Below, piece after piece: positions 44,226 to 53,079 of a stretch of 64,000 nucleotides of DNA (position 1 is its first letter; every line of letters begins with the position of its first letter). A program made the translations under genes and the position numbers. The notes beneath the pieces are model-generated. The model was not told the DNA's origin and did no database searches. It saw only the letters and a program-made list of their open reading frames with translations. The stretch spans positions 1,814,501 to 1,878,500 of the forward strand of contig NZ_CP131039.1 in the NCBI RefSeq assembly GCF_030657335.1, given 5' to 3'. This DNA is from Croceibacterium aestuarii (GTDB lineage: Bacteria; Pseudomonadota; Alphaproteobacteria; Sphingomonadales; Sphingomonadaceae).

Positions 44226-45515
44226 CTACCGCCAGCTGACCAGCCAGGCGTAGTCGAGGAAACTCATCTCGCCCGGCAGGGCGGCGGCGGTGAGGATAGG
44301 GAAGAAATAGGCGAACAGCAGTCCGCTCAGCGTAAGCACGGTCAGCGGCAGCCGGCGTTTACCGCGCTTCCAGAACTCGTCCAGCGCGAGCGCCAGGGCG
44401 GCGAGCAGGAAGGTCCCCGGCAGCAGGTAGTGGTAATAGAACTGCACCGGCTTGTCGGCGAGGATCCACATTCCCAAAGCCACCGCATAAAGCACGAACA
44501 CCGCCATTGCGTCGCACCCGCGGCGCGCAATGCCCTGCCAGCCGGCCCAGACCAGCGCCGGCAGGCCGAGCAGCATGGTCAGCGGATTGCCGATCATCAG
44601 CACCCCGCGCTGCGCCCCGTCGACCTTCTCGTAGAGATACCAGATCGGCCGCCAGTCGAAGACCCACTGGTACCAGCGCGACTGGTAGGTGTGCGGCGGC
44701 AGCTGCTCGGTTTGCAGTTCGAGCATGTGCCGGTGCAGCTCGACGATTCCGCCGGGCGCAAACGGCGCCAGCGTGTAGCCGTGAGCCGCGAACCACAGGC
44801 CGGGCACGTAGCAGGCGGCATAGGCCAGCAGCGGCACCACGCCGAGCCAGAGAAACGCCTCGGCGGTCGAGATCCCGGCCACGGGCGCGCCGCGGTGCGA
44901 CGTGACCACGCGCCACCCGGCGGCACGCGCGCGGACCAGCACGAACGCCAGGCCGGGCAGCACGGCCAGCGGCACCGCGTTCCACTTGGCCGCCATGGCC
45001 AGCCCGAGGCACATTCCGGCGACGGCGAGGCGCCTGCGCCCGGTCTCGTTCTCGCGAACCGCGCCGGCGAGCGCCCAGAGCGCGATCAGCACGAAGCTGA
45101 CCATGAAAACGTCGAGCATGGCGATGCGGCTCTGGACTAACAGCATGAACCCGGTCGCGACCAGCCAGCCGAACGCGATCGACGCGAAGCGCGAGAGCGA
45201 GGCGAACCACAGCGCGCGCATGCCCGCGAAGAGCCCGAGCGTGCCGAACAGCGCCGGAAAGATGCGCCAGCCGAACGGACCGTCGCCGAACAGACGCATG
45301 CCCAGCGCGATGATCTCCTTGCCCAGCGGCGGGTGTTCGATGTTGCTCGGTTGGCTCAGAGCCATCCAGTCGCGCGCCGCGGGAAGGTAATGCACCTCGT
45401 CGAAATACGGCTTGCCCGGGATCGCCAGCCGGACGAGGCACAAGGCGAGAAACCCCGCCGCCACCAGCACGTGCCAAATCAGCGGATCGCGCGGGTGCTC
45501 GGGGACGTCGCTCAT
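44226..45515 (-). CDS. PMT-family dolichyl/undecaprenyl-phosphate mannosyltransferase (GT39-like)
   Basis: 429-residue polytopic membrane enzyme. It has the catalytic DE pair in KPYFDEVHYLPAARDWMA and the luminal loop LGKEIIALGMRLFGD, HPPLGKE being the PMT signature. About ten membrane helices follow. The C-terminal third has KPVQFYYHYLLPG. Acts on proteins or lipids using a polyprenyl-phosphate sugar. The GT2-GtrA gene facing it could supply the donor. Start at 45515 set by the MSDVPEHP beginning; a further ATG lies 12 codons up. Confidence 0.87.
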   Translation of the reverse strand: MSDVPEHPRDPLIWHVLVAAGFLALCLVRLAIPGKPYFDEVHYLPAARDWMALSQPSNIEHPPLGKEIIALGMRLFGDGPFGWRIFPALFGTLGLFAGMRALWFASLSRFASIAFGWLVATGFMLLVQSRIAMLDVFMVSFVLIALWALAGAVRENETGRRRLAVAGMCLGLAMAAKWNAVPLAVLPGLAFVLVRARAAGWRVVTSHRGAPVAGISTAEAFLWLGVVPLLAYAACYVPGLWFAAHGYTLAPFAPGGIVELHRHMLELQTEQLPPHTYQSRWYQWVFDWRPIWYLYEKVDGAQRGVLMIGNPLTMLLGLPALVWAGWQGIARRGCDAMAVFVLYAVALGMWILADKPVQFYYHYLLPGTFLLAALALALDEFWKRGKRRLPLTVLTLSGLLFAYFFPILTAAALPGEMSFLDYAWLVSWR

Positions 45516-45626
45516 CGGATCGGGCTTAGGGCGGGCACAGATTCGCATCAAGCGCCCGCTTGCCCCGATCCTGGGCCGGCACGGCGGCCGCCGGAACGCG
45601 GCGGGGCGAACGCGGTTCTGGGAACC

Positions 45627-45893
45627 ATGCGGAACACCCTTTATCTCCTATGGTTCGACCCCGCCGCCGCTTCGTCCGATCCGCTCGATCTTCATGGCGA
45701 CGGTCATCCGCTGGCCGAGGGCCTGTGGCTGATCCGTTCGCCCCTGACCCGCTCCAAGCTCTATCACCGGATCAAGTGGCAGTTGCCCGACGATGCCGCG
45801 CTCTTGCTCGCCCCGCTCGAGGACGACCGCGAGGGCTGGCCCAAGTTCAAAGGGCTAGCGGACGGCGCGCTGAAGTGGCTGCGATCGGCCTAG
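45627..45893 (+). CDS. hypothetical protein, 88 residues
   Basis: Small soluble protein starting MRNTLYLLWFDPAAAS with conserved-looking LVADPFAP-like hydrophobic/basic ends (LYHRIKWQLPDDAALLLAPLED). I do not recognise a family. It starts 43 bases after the divergent PMT gene's region and 42 bases before metZ, and its codon use is like its neighbours. The start is not backed by a clear ribosome-binding site. Confidence 0.6.
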   Translation: MRNTLYLLWFDPAAASSDPLDLHGDGHPLAEGLWLIRSPLTRSKLYHRIKWQLPDDAALLLAPLEDDREGWPKFKGLADGALKWLRSA

Positions 45894-45935
45894 CCGGCTT
45901 GCCCGCGCGGGCCTTGCGCCCTAAACCGCGCCGCG

Positions 45936-47144
45936 ATGAAAAGAACCACCGGAACCGACCGCTCGGTCACCTCGAAATGGCGCCCCGCGACGCAAGCCGT
46001 GCGCGCCGGCACCTGGCGCTCCGAGCAGGGCGAGACGAGCGAGGCTCTGTTCCTCACGTCGGGGTATGCTTACGACGATGCCGAAACTGTCGCCGCGCGC
46101 TTCGCCGGCGAGCAGGCGGGCATGCAGTACTCGCGCTTCAAGAACCCGACGGTCGAGATGCTGCAGGAACGCATCGCCGCGATGGAAGGGGCCGAGGCGT
46201 GCCTCGTCCAGGCCAGCGGCATGGCGGCGATGACCAGTTCGCTGCTGTGTATGCTCTCGTCGGGCGACCACGTCGTCGCCGGGCGCGCGGCGTTCGGCTC
46301 GTGCCGCTGGATCCTCTCGAACGTGCTCGAACGTTTCGGCATCACGCACACCGCGATCGACGGCACAGACAATGCGGCGTGGGAAGCGGCGATCCGCCCG
46401 AACACCAAGGCGTTCTTCTTCGAGACCCCGGCCAACCCGACGATGGACCTGGTCGATCTGGAATTCGTCTGCGGTCTCGCCCGCTCGAAAGGCATCACTT
46501 CGATTGTCGACAACGCATTCGCCACCCCGGTGCTGCAGCGGCCGCTCGATTTCGGCGCCGACGTCGTGGCCTATTCGGCGACCAAGCTGATGGACGGGCA
46601 GGGCCGCGTCATGGCCGGTGCGGTCTGCGGCAGCAAGGAGTGGATCGAAGAGAAGCTCAGCCCGTTCCAGCGTAATACCGGGCCGATTTGCGCGCCGTTC
46701 AACGCCTGGGTGATCATGAAGGGGCTCGAAACGCTCGACCTGCGCGCCCGCCACCAGAGCGAAAGCGCGCTGCAAGTCGCGCGCTTCATCGAAGACCGCG
46801 GGCTGCGCGTGCTGCATCCCTGGCTGCCAAGCCACCCCCAGCACAACCTTGCGCATCGGCAGATGAAGGCGGCCGGCTCGGTGTTTGCCTTCTTCGTCCC
46901 CGGCGGGCGAGAGCCGGCGATGGCGGTGTGCAACGGCTGCGAGTTGATCGATGTCTCCAACAACATCGGCGATGCCAAATCGCTGATCTGCCACCCCGCG
47001 ACCACGACCCATCACAACATGGGTGCCGAGGGCCGCACCGAGGCGGGGATCGAAGACGGCATGCTGCGGATCAACATCGGCCTCGAGGATCCCCTCGATT
47101 TGATCGAGGACCTGGCCAAGGCATTAGACCGCGCCGGGGTCTGA
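45936..47144 (+). CDS. metZ: O-succinylhomoserine sulfhydrylase
   Basis: 402-residue Cys/Met metabolism PLP enzyme that makes homocysteine directly from O-succinylhomoserine and sulfide. PLP Lys 217 is in YSATKLMDGQGR, and the phosphate-binding residues are in the YSRFKNPTVEMLQERIAAMEG block. The RFKN (rather than CysB/C-type) and TLxxRHxSE (TLDLRARHQSE) patterns favour MetZ over MetB or MetC, though the exact split is by family knowledge. Confidence 0.9.
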   Translation: MKRTTGTDRSVTSKWRPATQAVRAGTWRSEQGETSEALFLTSGYAYDDAETVAARFAGEQAGMQYSRFKNPTVEMLQERIAAMEGAEACLVQASGMAAMTSSLLCMLSSGDHVVAGRAAFGSCRWILSNVLERFGITHTAIDGTDNAAWEAAIRPNTKAFFFETPANPTMDLVDLEFVCGLARSKGITSIVDNAFATPVLQRPLDFGADVVAYSATKLMDGQGRVMAGAVCGSKEWIEEKLSPFQRNTGPICAPFNAWVIMKGLETLDLRARHQSESALQVARFIEDRGLRVLHPWLPSHPQHNLAHRQMKAAGSVFAFFVPGGREPAMAVCNGCELIDVSNNIGDAKSLICHPATTTHHNMGAEGRTEAGIEDGMLRINIGLEDPLDLIEDLAKALDRAGV

Positions 47145-47255
47145 GGCAGGTTTTGAACGGCTGCATCGGCCTTGGCTGTGCGATCGGGTGGGGAAAAATT
47201 CTGCAATAAAGTTGCTGCAAACTTCTGATATTAATACATTTATCTGACGTAAAGT

Positions 47256-47284
47256 TTGATTCGCGAAGATTCGTCCAATATAGT
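47256..47284 (+). promoter_or_regulatory. sigma70-type promoter of the HWE kinase gene
   Basis: TTGATT (47256-47261), 17 bases, TATAGT (47279-47284). It sits in an AT-rich patch of the 195-base gap after metZ, about 55 bases before the ATG. Best promoter match in that gap. Confidence 0.7.
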
Positions 47285-47339
47285 AGGCGGTGTGCGGGAT
47301 ACCTGGTGCGCAGCCGGGGCAAAGTGGACGACTCTGTGA

Positions 47340-48688
47340 ATGCTGGAAGTTCGTGATTTCTACGAGGCCCTCGTCGAATCCTCCGACGACGCCATCGTCG
47401 CCAAGGACACCGACGGAATCGTCATCGCCTGGAACCCGGCGGCCGAGCGGCTGTTCGGCTGGACTGCGGAGGAGATGGTCGGAAATTCGATTCGCCGTTT
47501 GCTCCCCGAGGACCGTCAGGACGAAGAAGATCTGATCCTCTCGCGCATCCGTGCCGGAGAGCGGGTCGGCCAGCTCATGACCAAGCGGCTGCACAAGGAC
47601 GGCACGCTGCTCGACGTTTCGGTGACCGTCTCCCCGGTGCGCAACGCTGCCGGCGAGGTGGTCGGGGCGAGCAAGATCGCACGCGATGCGGGTCCCTACC
47701 TGCGCGACCAGGAGCGGATCCGCAAAAGCGAAGAGCACCTGCACATGCTGGCCGACAATATCAGCCAGTTCGCCTGGATCGCCCGGCCCGACGGGCACGT
47801 CTTCTGGTACAACCGGCGCTGGTACGAATATACCGGCACCACGCTGGAAGAGGTGGAGGGCTGGGGCTGGAGAAAGGTCCAGCATCCCGATCATCTCGAA
47901 CGGGTCGAAGCGCATTTTCGCGAAAGCATCGCCAAGAACGCGGAATGGGAAGACACCTTCCCGCTGCGCAGCCGCGACGGGAAATGGCGCTGGTTCCTCT
48001 CGCGCGCCGAGCCGATCCACGACGACGATGGCAACATCGTCTACTGGTTCGGCACCAACACCGACATTACCGAGGAGCGCGAGCAGGCCGAACAGATCCG
48101 CTTGCTGCTGCTCGAATTGAACCATCGTTCGAAGAACATGCTGTCGACGATCCAGGCGCTGGCCCGGCGCAGCGATCCCAATGCCGAAGGTTTCATCTCG
48201 CGTTTCGAGGACCGCGTCCGCAGCCTGGCGGTCAACCAGGATATCCTCGTGCGCCGGCAATGGCGCGAGGTGCCGGTCGACGAGCTGATCCGGCTGCAAC
48301 TCGCGTTCCTCGAAAACGCGTTCGACGATCTCGAAATCTCCGGACCCGATTGCTCGGTGACTCCGCGCGCCGCCGAAGTCATCGGCATGGCGCTGCACGA
48401 ACTGGCGACCAATTCGCTCAAGCACGGTTCGCTCTCCGCCGACGGCGGCAAAGTGACGATCGGCTGGGACAAGGGCGCGGAGGACAAGGGCTTTCGCCTC
48501 TGGTGGCGCGAAAGCGGCGGGCGGTCAAGGAACCGACGGGCAGCGGCTTCGGCACCACGCTGATCCGCGACGTTCCGGGCCACACCCTCGGGGCCGAGGT
48601 TACACTCACCTTTCAGCGCGAGGGCGTGTGCTGGATGCTCGACGCCGATTCATCGGTCCTCGCCGGGACCGGCCAGGTCGCGGCCTAG
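47340..48688 (+). pseudogene. HWE-family sensor histidine kinase with two PAS domains, C-terminal frameshift
   Basis: Light- or redox-type sensor kinase. PAS domains cover about 5-125 and 130-255. The HWE dimerisation/phosphoacceptor box is LNHRSKNMLSTIQALARRS, and the ATPase N-box is ALHELATNSLKHGS. The W-x-E that names the family is WWRE. The reading frame then breaks near 48521: the sequence continues as VKEPTGSGFGTTLIRDV in the +2 frame to a stop at 48686-48688. One base is missing around 48522. Without the shift the protein would be about 449 residues; as read in one frame it ends in unrelated residues at 48563 and lacks the GSGFGT ATP-lid. Either a true broken gene or a sequencing error. 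Confidence 0.85.
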
Positions 48689-48780
48689 CCGGGCGGCGGG
48701 CGCAAAAACCGGGCACACCGCCGGCAAGGTCCAATCCCGCCCTTTACCCGCGGGCCAAACCCGCTACGCTAGCGGCCAAG

Positions 48781-49191
48781 ATGCTCGACGCGCTTGGCAG
48801 CCTTTTCCAGCATGCGGCAATGACCGACGGGGTGACTGTGCGCGTGGCTGTGACGTTCATGCCCGAGCAGTCGCGGGTCGAGGCGGGCAAGTGGTTCTGG
48901 GTCTACCACATCCGCATCGAGAACCACCGCGAGGACACGATCCAATTGCTCACCCGCCACTGGCGCATTAGCGACGCCCGGGGAATGATCCATATCGTCG
49001 ACGGCGAAGGGGTGGTCGGCGAGACGCCGGTGCTCAAGCCCGGCCAGACGCACGACTACGTCTCCGGCTGCCCATTGGCGACCCCGCACGGTTCGATGGA
49101 AGGCATGTACACCTTCAAGGCCGGCGACGGCCAACTGTTCGAAGCGCGCATCCCCTTCTTCCCGCTCGCCGCACCCGCCGAAGCGGGCTGA
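48781..49191 (+). CDS. apaG: ApaG-domain protein (Co2+/Mg2+ efflux-associated)
   Basis: 136 residues. The ApaG fold is visible in the YHIRIENHREDTIQLLTRHW and GEGVVGETPVLKPGQ blocks, ending FSLDIPVF-like. ApaG binds Fe2+/Co2+/Mg2+ in relatives; its role is unsettled. A second ATG at 48820 would remove 13 residues. Confidence 0.9.
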   Translation: MLDALGSLFQHAAMTDGVTVRVAVTFMPEQSRVEAGKWFWVYHIRIENHREDTIQLLTRHWRISDARGMIHIVDGEGVVGETPVLKPGQTHDYVSGCPLATPHGSMEGMYTFKAGDGQLFEARIPFFPLAAPAEAG

Positions 49192-49264
49192 GCCGCTCCG
49201 CCGCCTGGGGCGCATCGCCTCGCGCTTGCCGGGCGGGCCCGGGCGCAATAAAGCGCCGCTTGTC

Positions 49265-50056
49265 ATGAAGCGCACCCACCTGCCTCTCAACGCCTTGCGC
49301 GTGTTCGACGCCGCGGCGCGGCACCTGTCGTTCACGCGGGCGGCCGACGAGCTGGCGGTGACGCCCGCCGCCGTCGGCCAGCAGATCCGCGCGCTCGAGG
49401 ACGTGCTCGGCGTGGTGCTGTTCCGGCGCACCTCGAAGGGCCTCGAGCTGACCGAGGAAGGCGAGGCCGGGCTCGATTCGCTGCGCGAGGGGTTCCTGAA
49501 GTTCGAGGAATCGGTCCAGGCGATGCAGGCCGGGCAGTCGAGCAGCTTCTACACCATCGCCGCGCCCCGCGAGTTCTACGCCCAGTGGCTGGCCCAGCGC
49601 CTCGCCGGCTTCCAGGCCGCCAATCCCGACGTGCGCTGGCAGATCGTCGGCGGCGAGGCGGTCGATTTTACCGAGGCCAACCTCGACCTCGCGGTGCGGC
49701 TGGTCGACGGGCCGGGCGAGCTCGAGGGGGTTCAGCTGGCCCCGGCGCAGCGGGTCATCGTCGCCGCCGCGGGCGCGCCCGATCGCTGGATCCACTGGCC
49801 CGGCGCGCCCTTGCCCGAGGGCCGCGAACCCGAAATTCAGGCCGGCGACGCCGGGCAGGCGCTGGCCAGCGCCATCGCCGGGCTCGGCCGCACCATGCTC
49901 CCGCTGTTGCTCTGCGACGAGGCGATCGGCCACGGCCAGCTCGAAGTGCTCGAAGGCCCCGAGGACGGCCGCCGCGCCTACTGGCTCGTCGCCCCGCGCC
50001 CGCAGTGGCGGCAGAAGAAGGTCCGCGCGCTGGTCGATTACCTGAGCGGCGAGTGA
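49265..50056 (+). CDS. LysR-type regulator (GcvA-like)
   Basis: 263 residues. HTH at about 7-65 (LPLNALRVFDAAARHLSFTRAADELAVTPAAVGQQI in shorter blocks). C-terminal effector domain. The PLNALRVFDAAARHLSF start is typical of the GcvA/AmpR subgroup. No adjacent metabolic gene tells its target; the convergent unknown gene at 50112 is its neighbour. Confidence 0.88.
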   Translation: MKRTHLPLNALRVFDAAARHLSFTRAADELAVTPAAVGQQIRALEDVLGVVLFRRTSKGLELTEEGEAGLDSLREGFLKFEESVQAMQAGQSSSFYTIAAPREFYAQWLAQRLAGFQAANPDVRWQIVGGEAVDFTEANLDLAVRLVDGPGELEGVQLAPAQRVIVAAAGAPDRWIHWPGAPLPEGREPEIQAGDAGQALASAIAGLGRTMLPLLLCDEAIGHGQLEVLEGPEDGRRAYWLVAPRPQWRQKKVRALVDYLSGE

Positions 50057-50111
50057 GCGCGCCGTCGGCTGCGGCCGGCCGAGCGCGCCCCTCTGCGCAG
50101 GCTAGCCGGCG

Positions 50112-51344
50112 TTACGGCCGCCCACCGCCCGGCGCGCCGCCCGGGGGCGGCGGATAGTCGGCCGCCGGATCGCGGTCGAAGGTCGAGGCGAAGCGGGTGC
50201 GCGAATCGGTGTCGAGCGTGTCGGCCTCGGCCGTGCCTTCGGCCACCGCCTTGCGGTGCGCGCGGCTGGCGCTGATGTAATCGCGGATCTGCTGGTTGCC
50301 CTCGTGGCAGGCATATTCGAAGAACTGGTAGCTGTCGTCGCGGATCCATTCGAAGCGCGCGGTCCACGGCGCTGTGAACACCTTGGGGTCCGAATAGGTC
50401 ACCGTGTAGTCGATCGCGTTGGCGTTGGGCATCGAAAGGCGCTCGATGGTCTTGGCCTGCTTGCTCATCGGCGTGGTGTTGAGCGGCAGCGAGGCCTGGG
50501 TGGCGACGTTGAGCGGCGAGGCGGCGCGCGAATAGCCGTCGCCCGCGACGCTGTCGCCCGACTTGATGTTGGTCGTCTCGATGACCAGCTCCTTGCCTTC
50601 CCACCAGGCGCGGCTGTCGCCCATCCAGGTCTCGACGTCGCTCGGCCAGCCGGCGGCTTCGGCGGCGGCCTTGGTCTTGTAGAGCGGGATCACCCGGGTG
50701 CCGAGCATCTCGAGCACGATGGTCACGTAGCCCGGGCTCTGGAACACCTTGATGCCGTTGTTGTAGCGAAACGGGAACATGCTCGCCGGAAAGCCGCGGC
50801 TGACGCAGCGGTCCCAGCTGTCGAAGTCCGAAACCCAGTCGAACTCCTGCAGCGGCACCCAGCTCGAGCGGCCCTTTTCGAACATCTCCTTGCCCCACGG
50901 CGTCATCGCCGGGAGTTGGCCGTCCTTTGGATCGACCAGCATGCTGGTGCGGTGGGCGAAGGTCGAATGCCGAATCCAGTCGGCCAGGCCTTCGGTGCCC
51001 GAGGTGCCGATGCCGCGGTCGCTCGCGGCGGAGAAGTTGGCATCCGATTTCTCGGCCGCGGCGAGCCGCTTGGCGAACTCCTCGTCGGTGAGGAAATTGC
51101 GGTTGCCGTAGCTTTCGGGCCGCTGCAGCAGGATGCGCGCGTTGTTGATGTATTCGATCTGGTAGGTGTGGCTGAAGTCGTAATCGCCCCACGGCGTCTT
51201 GGGCGGGGTGTAGCTGGTGTCGGGCGGCGGCAGCGCGGTGAGGTCGGCCGGCACGTTTTGCGGCAGGGCGGGGGCCGCCAGAGTCAGCGCGGCGGCGACC
51301 GCCATGGCCGAAACGGCGTGAGTGACAAGGCGCATCGGGCGCAT
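50112..51344 (-). CDS. secreted protein of unknown function
   Basis: 410 residues with a signal peptide of about 30 residues (PALPQNVPAD). The blocks TPPKTPWGDYDFSHTYQIEY and YNNGIKVFQSPGYVTIV resemble uncharacterised secreted proteins common in sphingomonads, often with TPWGDPDL-like openings. No known catalytic motif is recognised. Its tail is Gly/Pro-rich (PPPPGGAPGGGRP). Its promoter and a dyad lie at 51379-51409. Confidence 0.75.
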   Translation of the reverse strand: MRPMRLVTHAVSAMAVAAALTLAAPALPQNVPADLTALPPPDTSYTPPKTPWGDYDFSHTYQIEYINNARILLQRPESYGNRNFLTDEEFAKRLAAAEKSDANFSAASDRGIGTSGTEGLADWIRHSTFAHRTSMLVDPKDGQLPAMTPWGKEMFEKGRSSWVPLQEFDWVSDFDSWDRCVSRGFPASMFPFRYNNGIKVFQSPGYVTIVLEMLGTRVIPLYKTKAAAEAAGWPSDVETWMGDSRAWWEGKELVIETTNIKSGDSVAGDGYSRAASPLNVATQASLPLNTTPMSKQAKTIERLSMPNANAIDYTVTYSDPKVFTAPWTARFEWIRDDSYQFFEYACHEGNQQIRDYISASRAHRKAVAEGTAEADTLDTDSRTRFASTFDRDPAADYPPPPGGAPGGGRP

Positions 51345-51378
51345 GGGGTGGTTCCTCTCCAGGCTGTGTTTGGCGGCG

Positions 51379-51409
51379 AGCCTACGGGTAAATTGACTTT
51401 GTCTCAATT
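51379..51409 (-). promoter_or_regulatory. promoter and dyad of the 50112-51344 gene
   Basis: On the minus strand TTGAGA (51407-51402) and TAGGCT (51384-51379) are 17 bases apart. A dyad, AATTGAC (51391-51397) with GTC-TC-AATT (51401-51409), overlaps the -35 box, suggesting a repressor site there. Confidence 0.5.
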
Positions 51410-51502
51410 CATTTCTGCGGGCGTCCCAGGCGCCAGGGACGCTCGCCGAATGCGCGGGCGTGGGACAGGGCGTGGGGCAGGGGACCGGAGCAAAGCCGGT
51501 TC

Positions 51503-51527
51503 GGAACGCCGCGGATCGGGGCGCGTG
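51503..51527 (+). promoter_or_regulatory. near-consensus EcfG promoter of the DUF1328 gene
   Basis: GGAAC (51503-51507), 16 bases, CGTG (51524-51527), differing from CGTT by one base. The gene begins at 51600. Confidence 0.4.
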
Positions 51528-51599
51528 CAACAGCTGCTCCGAAACGATCCGCCGTCTCGTCCATTGATCCCACGGACGGGTAACTCGAAGGAGGCTGCC

Positions 51600-51776
51600 A
51601 TGTACGGCTGGGCCATCACACTGGGCATCATCGCCCTCATCGCCGCGATCCTCGGTTTCGGCGGCGTCGCCGGAACCCTCGCGAACATCGCCATCGTCAT
51701 CTTCGTCCTCGCGCTGATCGGGACGGTGATCTTCTTTTTCCTCGGCTGGAAAGCCGGCAAGGCGGTGATCGACTAG
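51600..51776 (+). CDS. DUF1328 small membrane protein (YtjA-like)
   Basis: 58 residues, two hydrophobic helices (GWAITLGIIALIAAILGFGG and IFVLALIGTVIFFFLG), matching DUF1328. Homologs are often stress-induced. AAGGAGG precedes the ATG. Its stop overlaps that of the convergent gene. Confidence 0.9.
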   Translation: MYGWAITLGIIALIAAILGFGGVAGTLANIAIVIFVLALIGTVIFFFLGWKAGKAVID

Positions 51777-52324
51777 CCGCCCGCTTCGGCGTCCGCCAGA
51801 ACCTCGGCCCTGATCCGCTCGTAGACCGGGTGGCCGGGGACGAGGTCGCGTTCGTCGACCTTGAACGGGCCGCGGCGGCCGATGAGGTAGATCAGCAACC
51901 CGTTGCCGCGCCCGGCCCAGCCCATTTTCGGATCCTCGAACGCGCCGTCGAGCGCTCGCTGCAGCGCGCAGTCCTCCAGCCGCTGCGCCCCCCAGTACAG
52001 CGCCTCGTCCCACGCCGCCGCGAACGCCTCCGCCCCGGGGCGGTTGCGCAGCTTGTAGAGCGCCTCCTTGGAAGCGCCGATGGCCAGCGCCGCCTGCGTG
52101 ACGATGCCGCTGGCCGCCAGCTCGGCGACGAACGCCCGCTGCCGCGCCGCCGTGATCGAGTTGCGGCGCGGGGCCTTGTGCGGGACGGGCCTGAAGGAGA
52201 GCAGCGGATCGTCCGGATCGAGCGGCTCCCCGCGAAACGCGGCGCGCGACGTGGCCTGGCGTGGGATGGCCCGGGTGTTGACGAGCGGCTTGGGCGGCTT
52301 GGGGGGATTGGATTGATCGGTCAT
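51773..52324 (-). CDS. HTH-containing protein, possibly terminase-small-subunit-like
   Basis: 183 residues. The middle (about 60-120) reads as a helix-turn-helix (AALAIGASKEALYKLRNRPG), preceded by a Pro-rich basic N-terminus and followed by a helical segment. Similar proteins in Erythrobacter-like genomes are annotated only as hypothetical. No other phage gene is nearby, so a phage origin is not supported. Confidence 0.6.
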   Translation of the reverse strand: MTDQSNPPKPPKPLVNTRAIPRQATSRAAFRGEPLDPDDPLLSFRPVPHKAPRRNSITAARQRAFVAELAASGIVTQAALAIGASKEALYKLRNRPGAEAFAAAWDEALYWGAQRLEDCALQRALDGAFEDPKMGWAGRGNGLLIYLIGRRGPFKVDERDLVPGHPVYERIRAEVLADAEAGG

Positions 52325-52677
52325 GTCGGTTCCTCGCTATTGGGCGCAGCACGCACTGCGATCAGCAGCCCAAGGCCGGAAGCGAAGCTGAACCGCGAAG
52401 CGGGACAACTGCACGGCCGCCCACAGGTGCCCCGCAGTCGCGAAGCGACGGAGAGATCAGCCCCGAGGACCGCGCGCCCGCATGCGCGTGCGGAAGGCCA
52501 AAGGGCGTTCACAAAAAGGGAATCACGCCTGTTTCACAAACAGGGGGCTGTAGGAAAATGGTTTTTTGCGCAGGCGAAAGCGCAAAGGTACGGAGGAACG
52601 CAGCGGTGCGCCGCACTTTCCGAGGGAAGGGCAGGGCAATCCGCTGCACACCTCTCGTCCTCCTTGCCGCCGCCGGC
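52325..52677. other. intergenic stretch of 353 bases without a gene
   Basis: No convincing coding region on either strand. It contains a perfect hairpin CCTGTTT-CAC-AAACAGG at 52528-52544 and a stem TTTGCGC/GCGCAAA just after 52560. The first could act as a weak terminator for the small minus-strand gene downstream, as a T run follows it on that strand; otherwise nothing recognised. Confidence 0.5.
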
Positions 52678-52845
52678 TCAGGCCACGAGCGACAGCAGGC
52701 TCAACAGCATCAGGACCGCAACGAGCGCGTATTCGGCCTTCACTATAAGCCGGTCGCGCCGCTCCTTGCGGCTGGCGTCAGGCAAGGGCGCATCGCGCGC
52801 AGCGTCGCGGAGCGGTTCGTCGGCTGGGCCGTCTGGTGCAGGCAT
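52678..52845 (-). CDS. small membrane protein, 55 residues
   Basis: MPAPDGPADEPLRDAARDAP opens a charged N-terminal half, followed by one transmembrane helix (ALVAVLMLLSLLSLVA) at the C-terminus, a tail-anchored layout. GAAGGAA precedes the ATG with suitable spacing. I have not seen a family name; conservation is untested. Confidence 0.55.
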   Translation of the reverse strand: MPAPDGPADEPLRDAARDAPLPDASRKERRDRLIVKAEYALVAVLMLLSLLSLVA

Positions 52846-53013
52846 CGGCGCTTTCCTTCACCAATCGAACGAGCGGAGGGCGGGGGAGGTCGCGAAGCAG
52901 CCCAAACCTAGAGCAGGTCGCGCGGACGTACGGAAATCTACCCTTCAAGACTTCAAAAGAAAGTCGCGACGAACGGAGGCTGGTGGTGCTTCCGTGGCGG
53001 AGGACCGTGCAGC

Positions 53014-53062
53014 GGAGAATTGTCTTTCCCCACTTTCCTGCGTAGGAACTCCACAATTCTTC
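53014..53062. promoter_or_regulatory. inverted repeat flanking the start of the low-GC cassette
   Basis: GGAGAATTGT (53014-53023) and ACAATTCTTC (53053-53062) are inverted with nine of ten matches around a 29-base loop, ending 18 bases before the first cassette ATG. May be an operator or a leader stem. Confidence 0.4.
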
Positions 53063-53079
53063 TCGAGCTTGTAGGTGTC

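Noticed and set aside
48521..48563. A genuinely different C-terminus of the HWE kinase
   Set aside because: The residues after the shift are Arg/Ala-rich noise, while the other frame continues the conserved kinase ending.
51773..52324. A prophage remnant (terminase-small-subunit-like)
   Set aside because: No other phage gene, integrase or att site is adjacent; only one HTH-like segment supports it.
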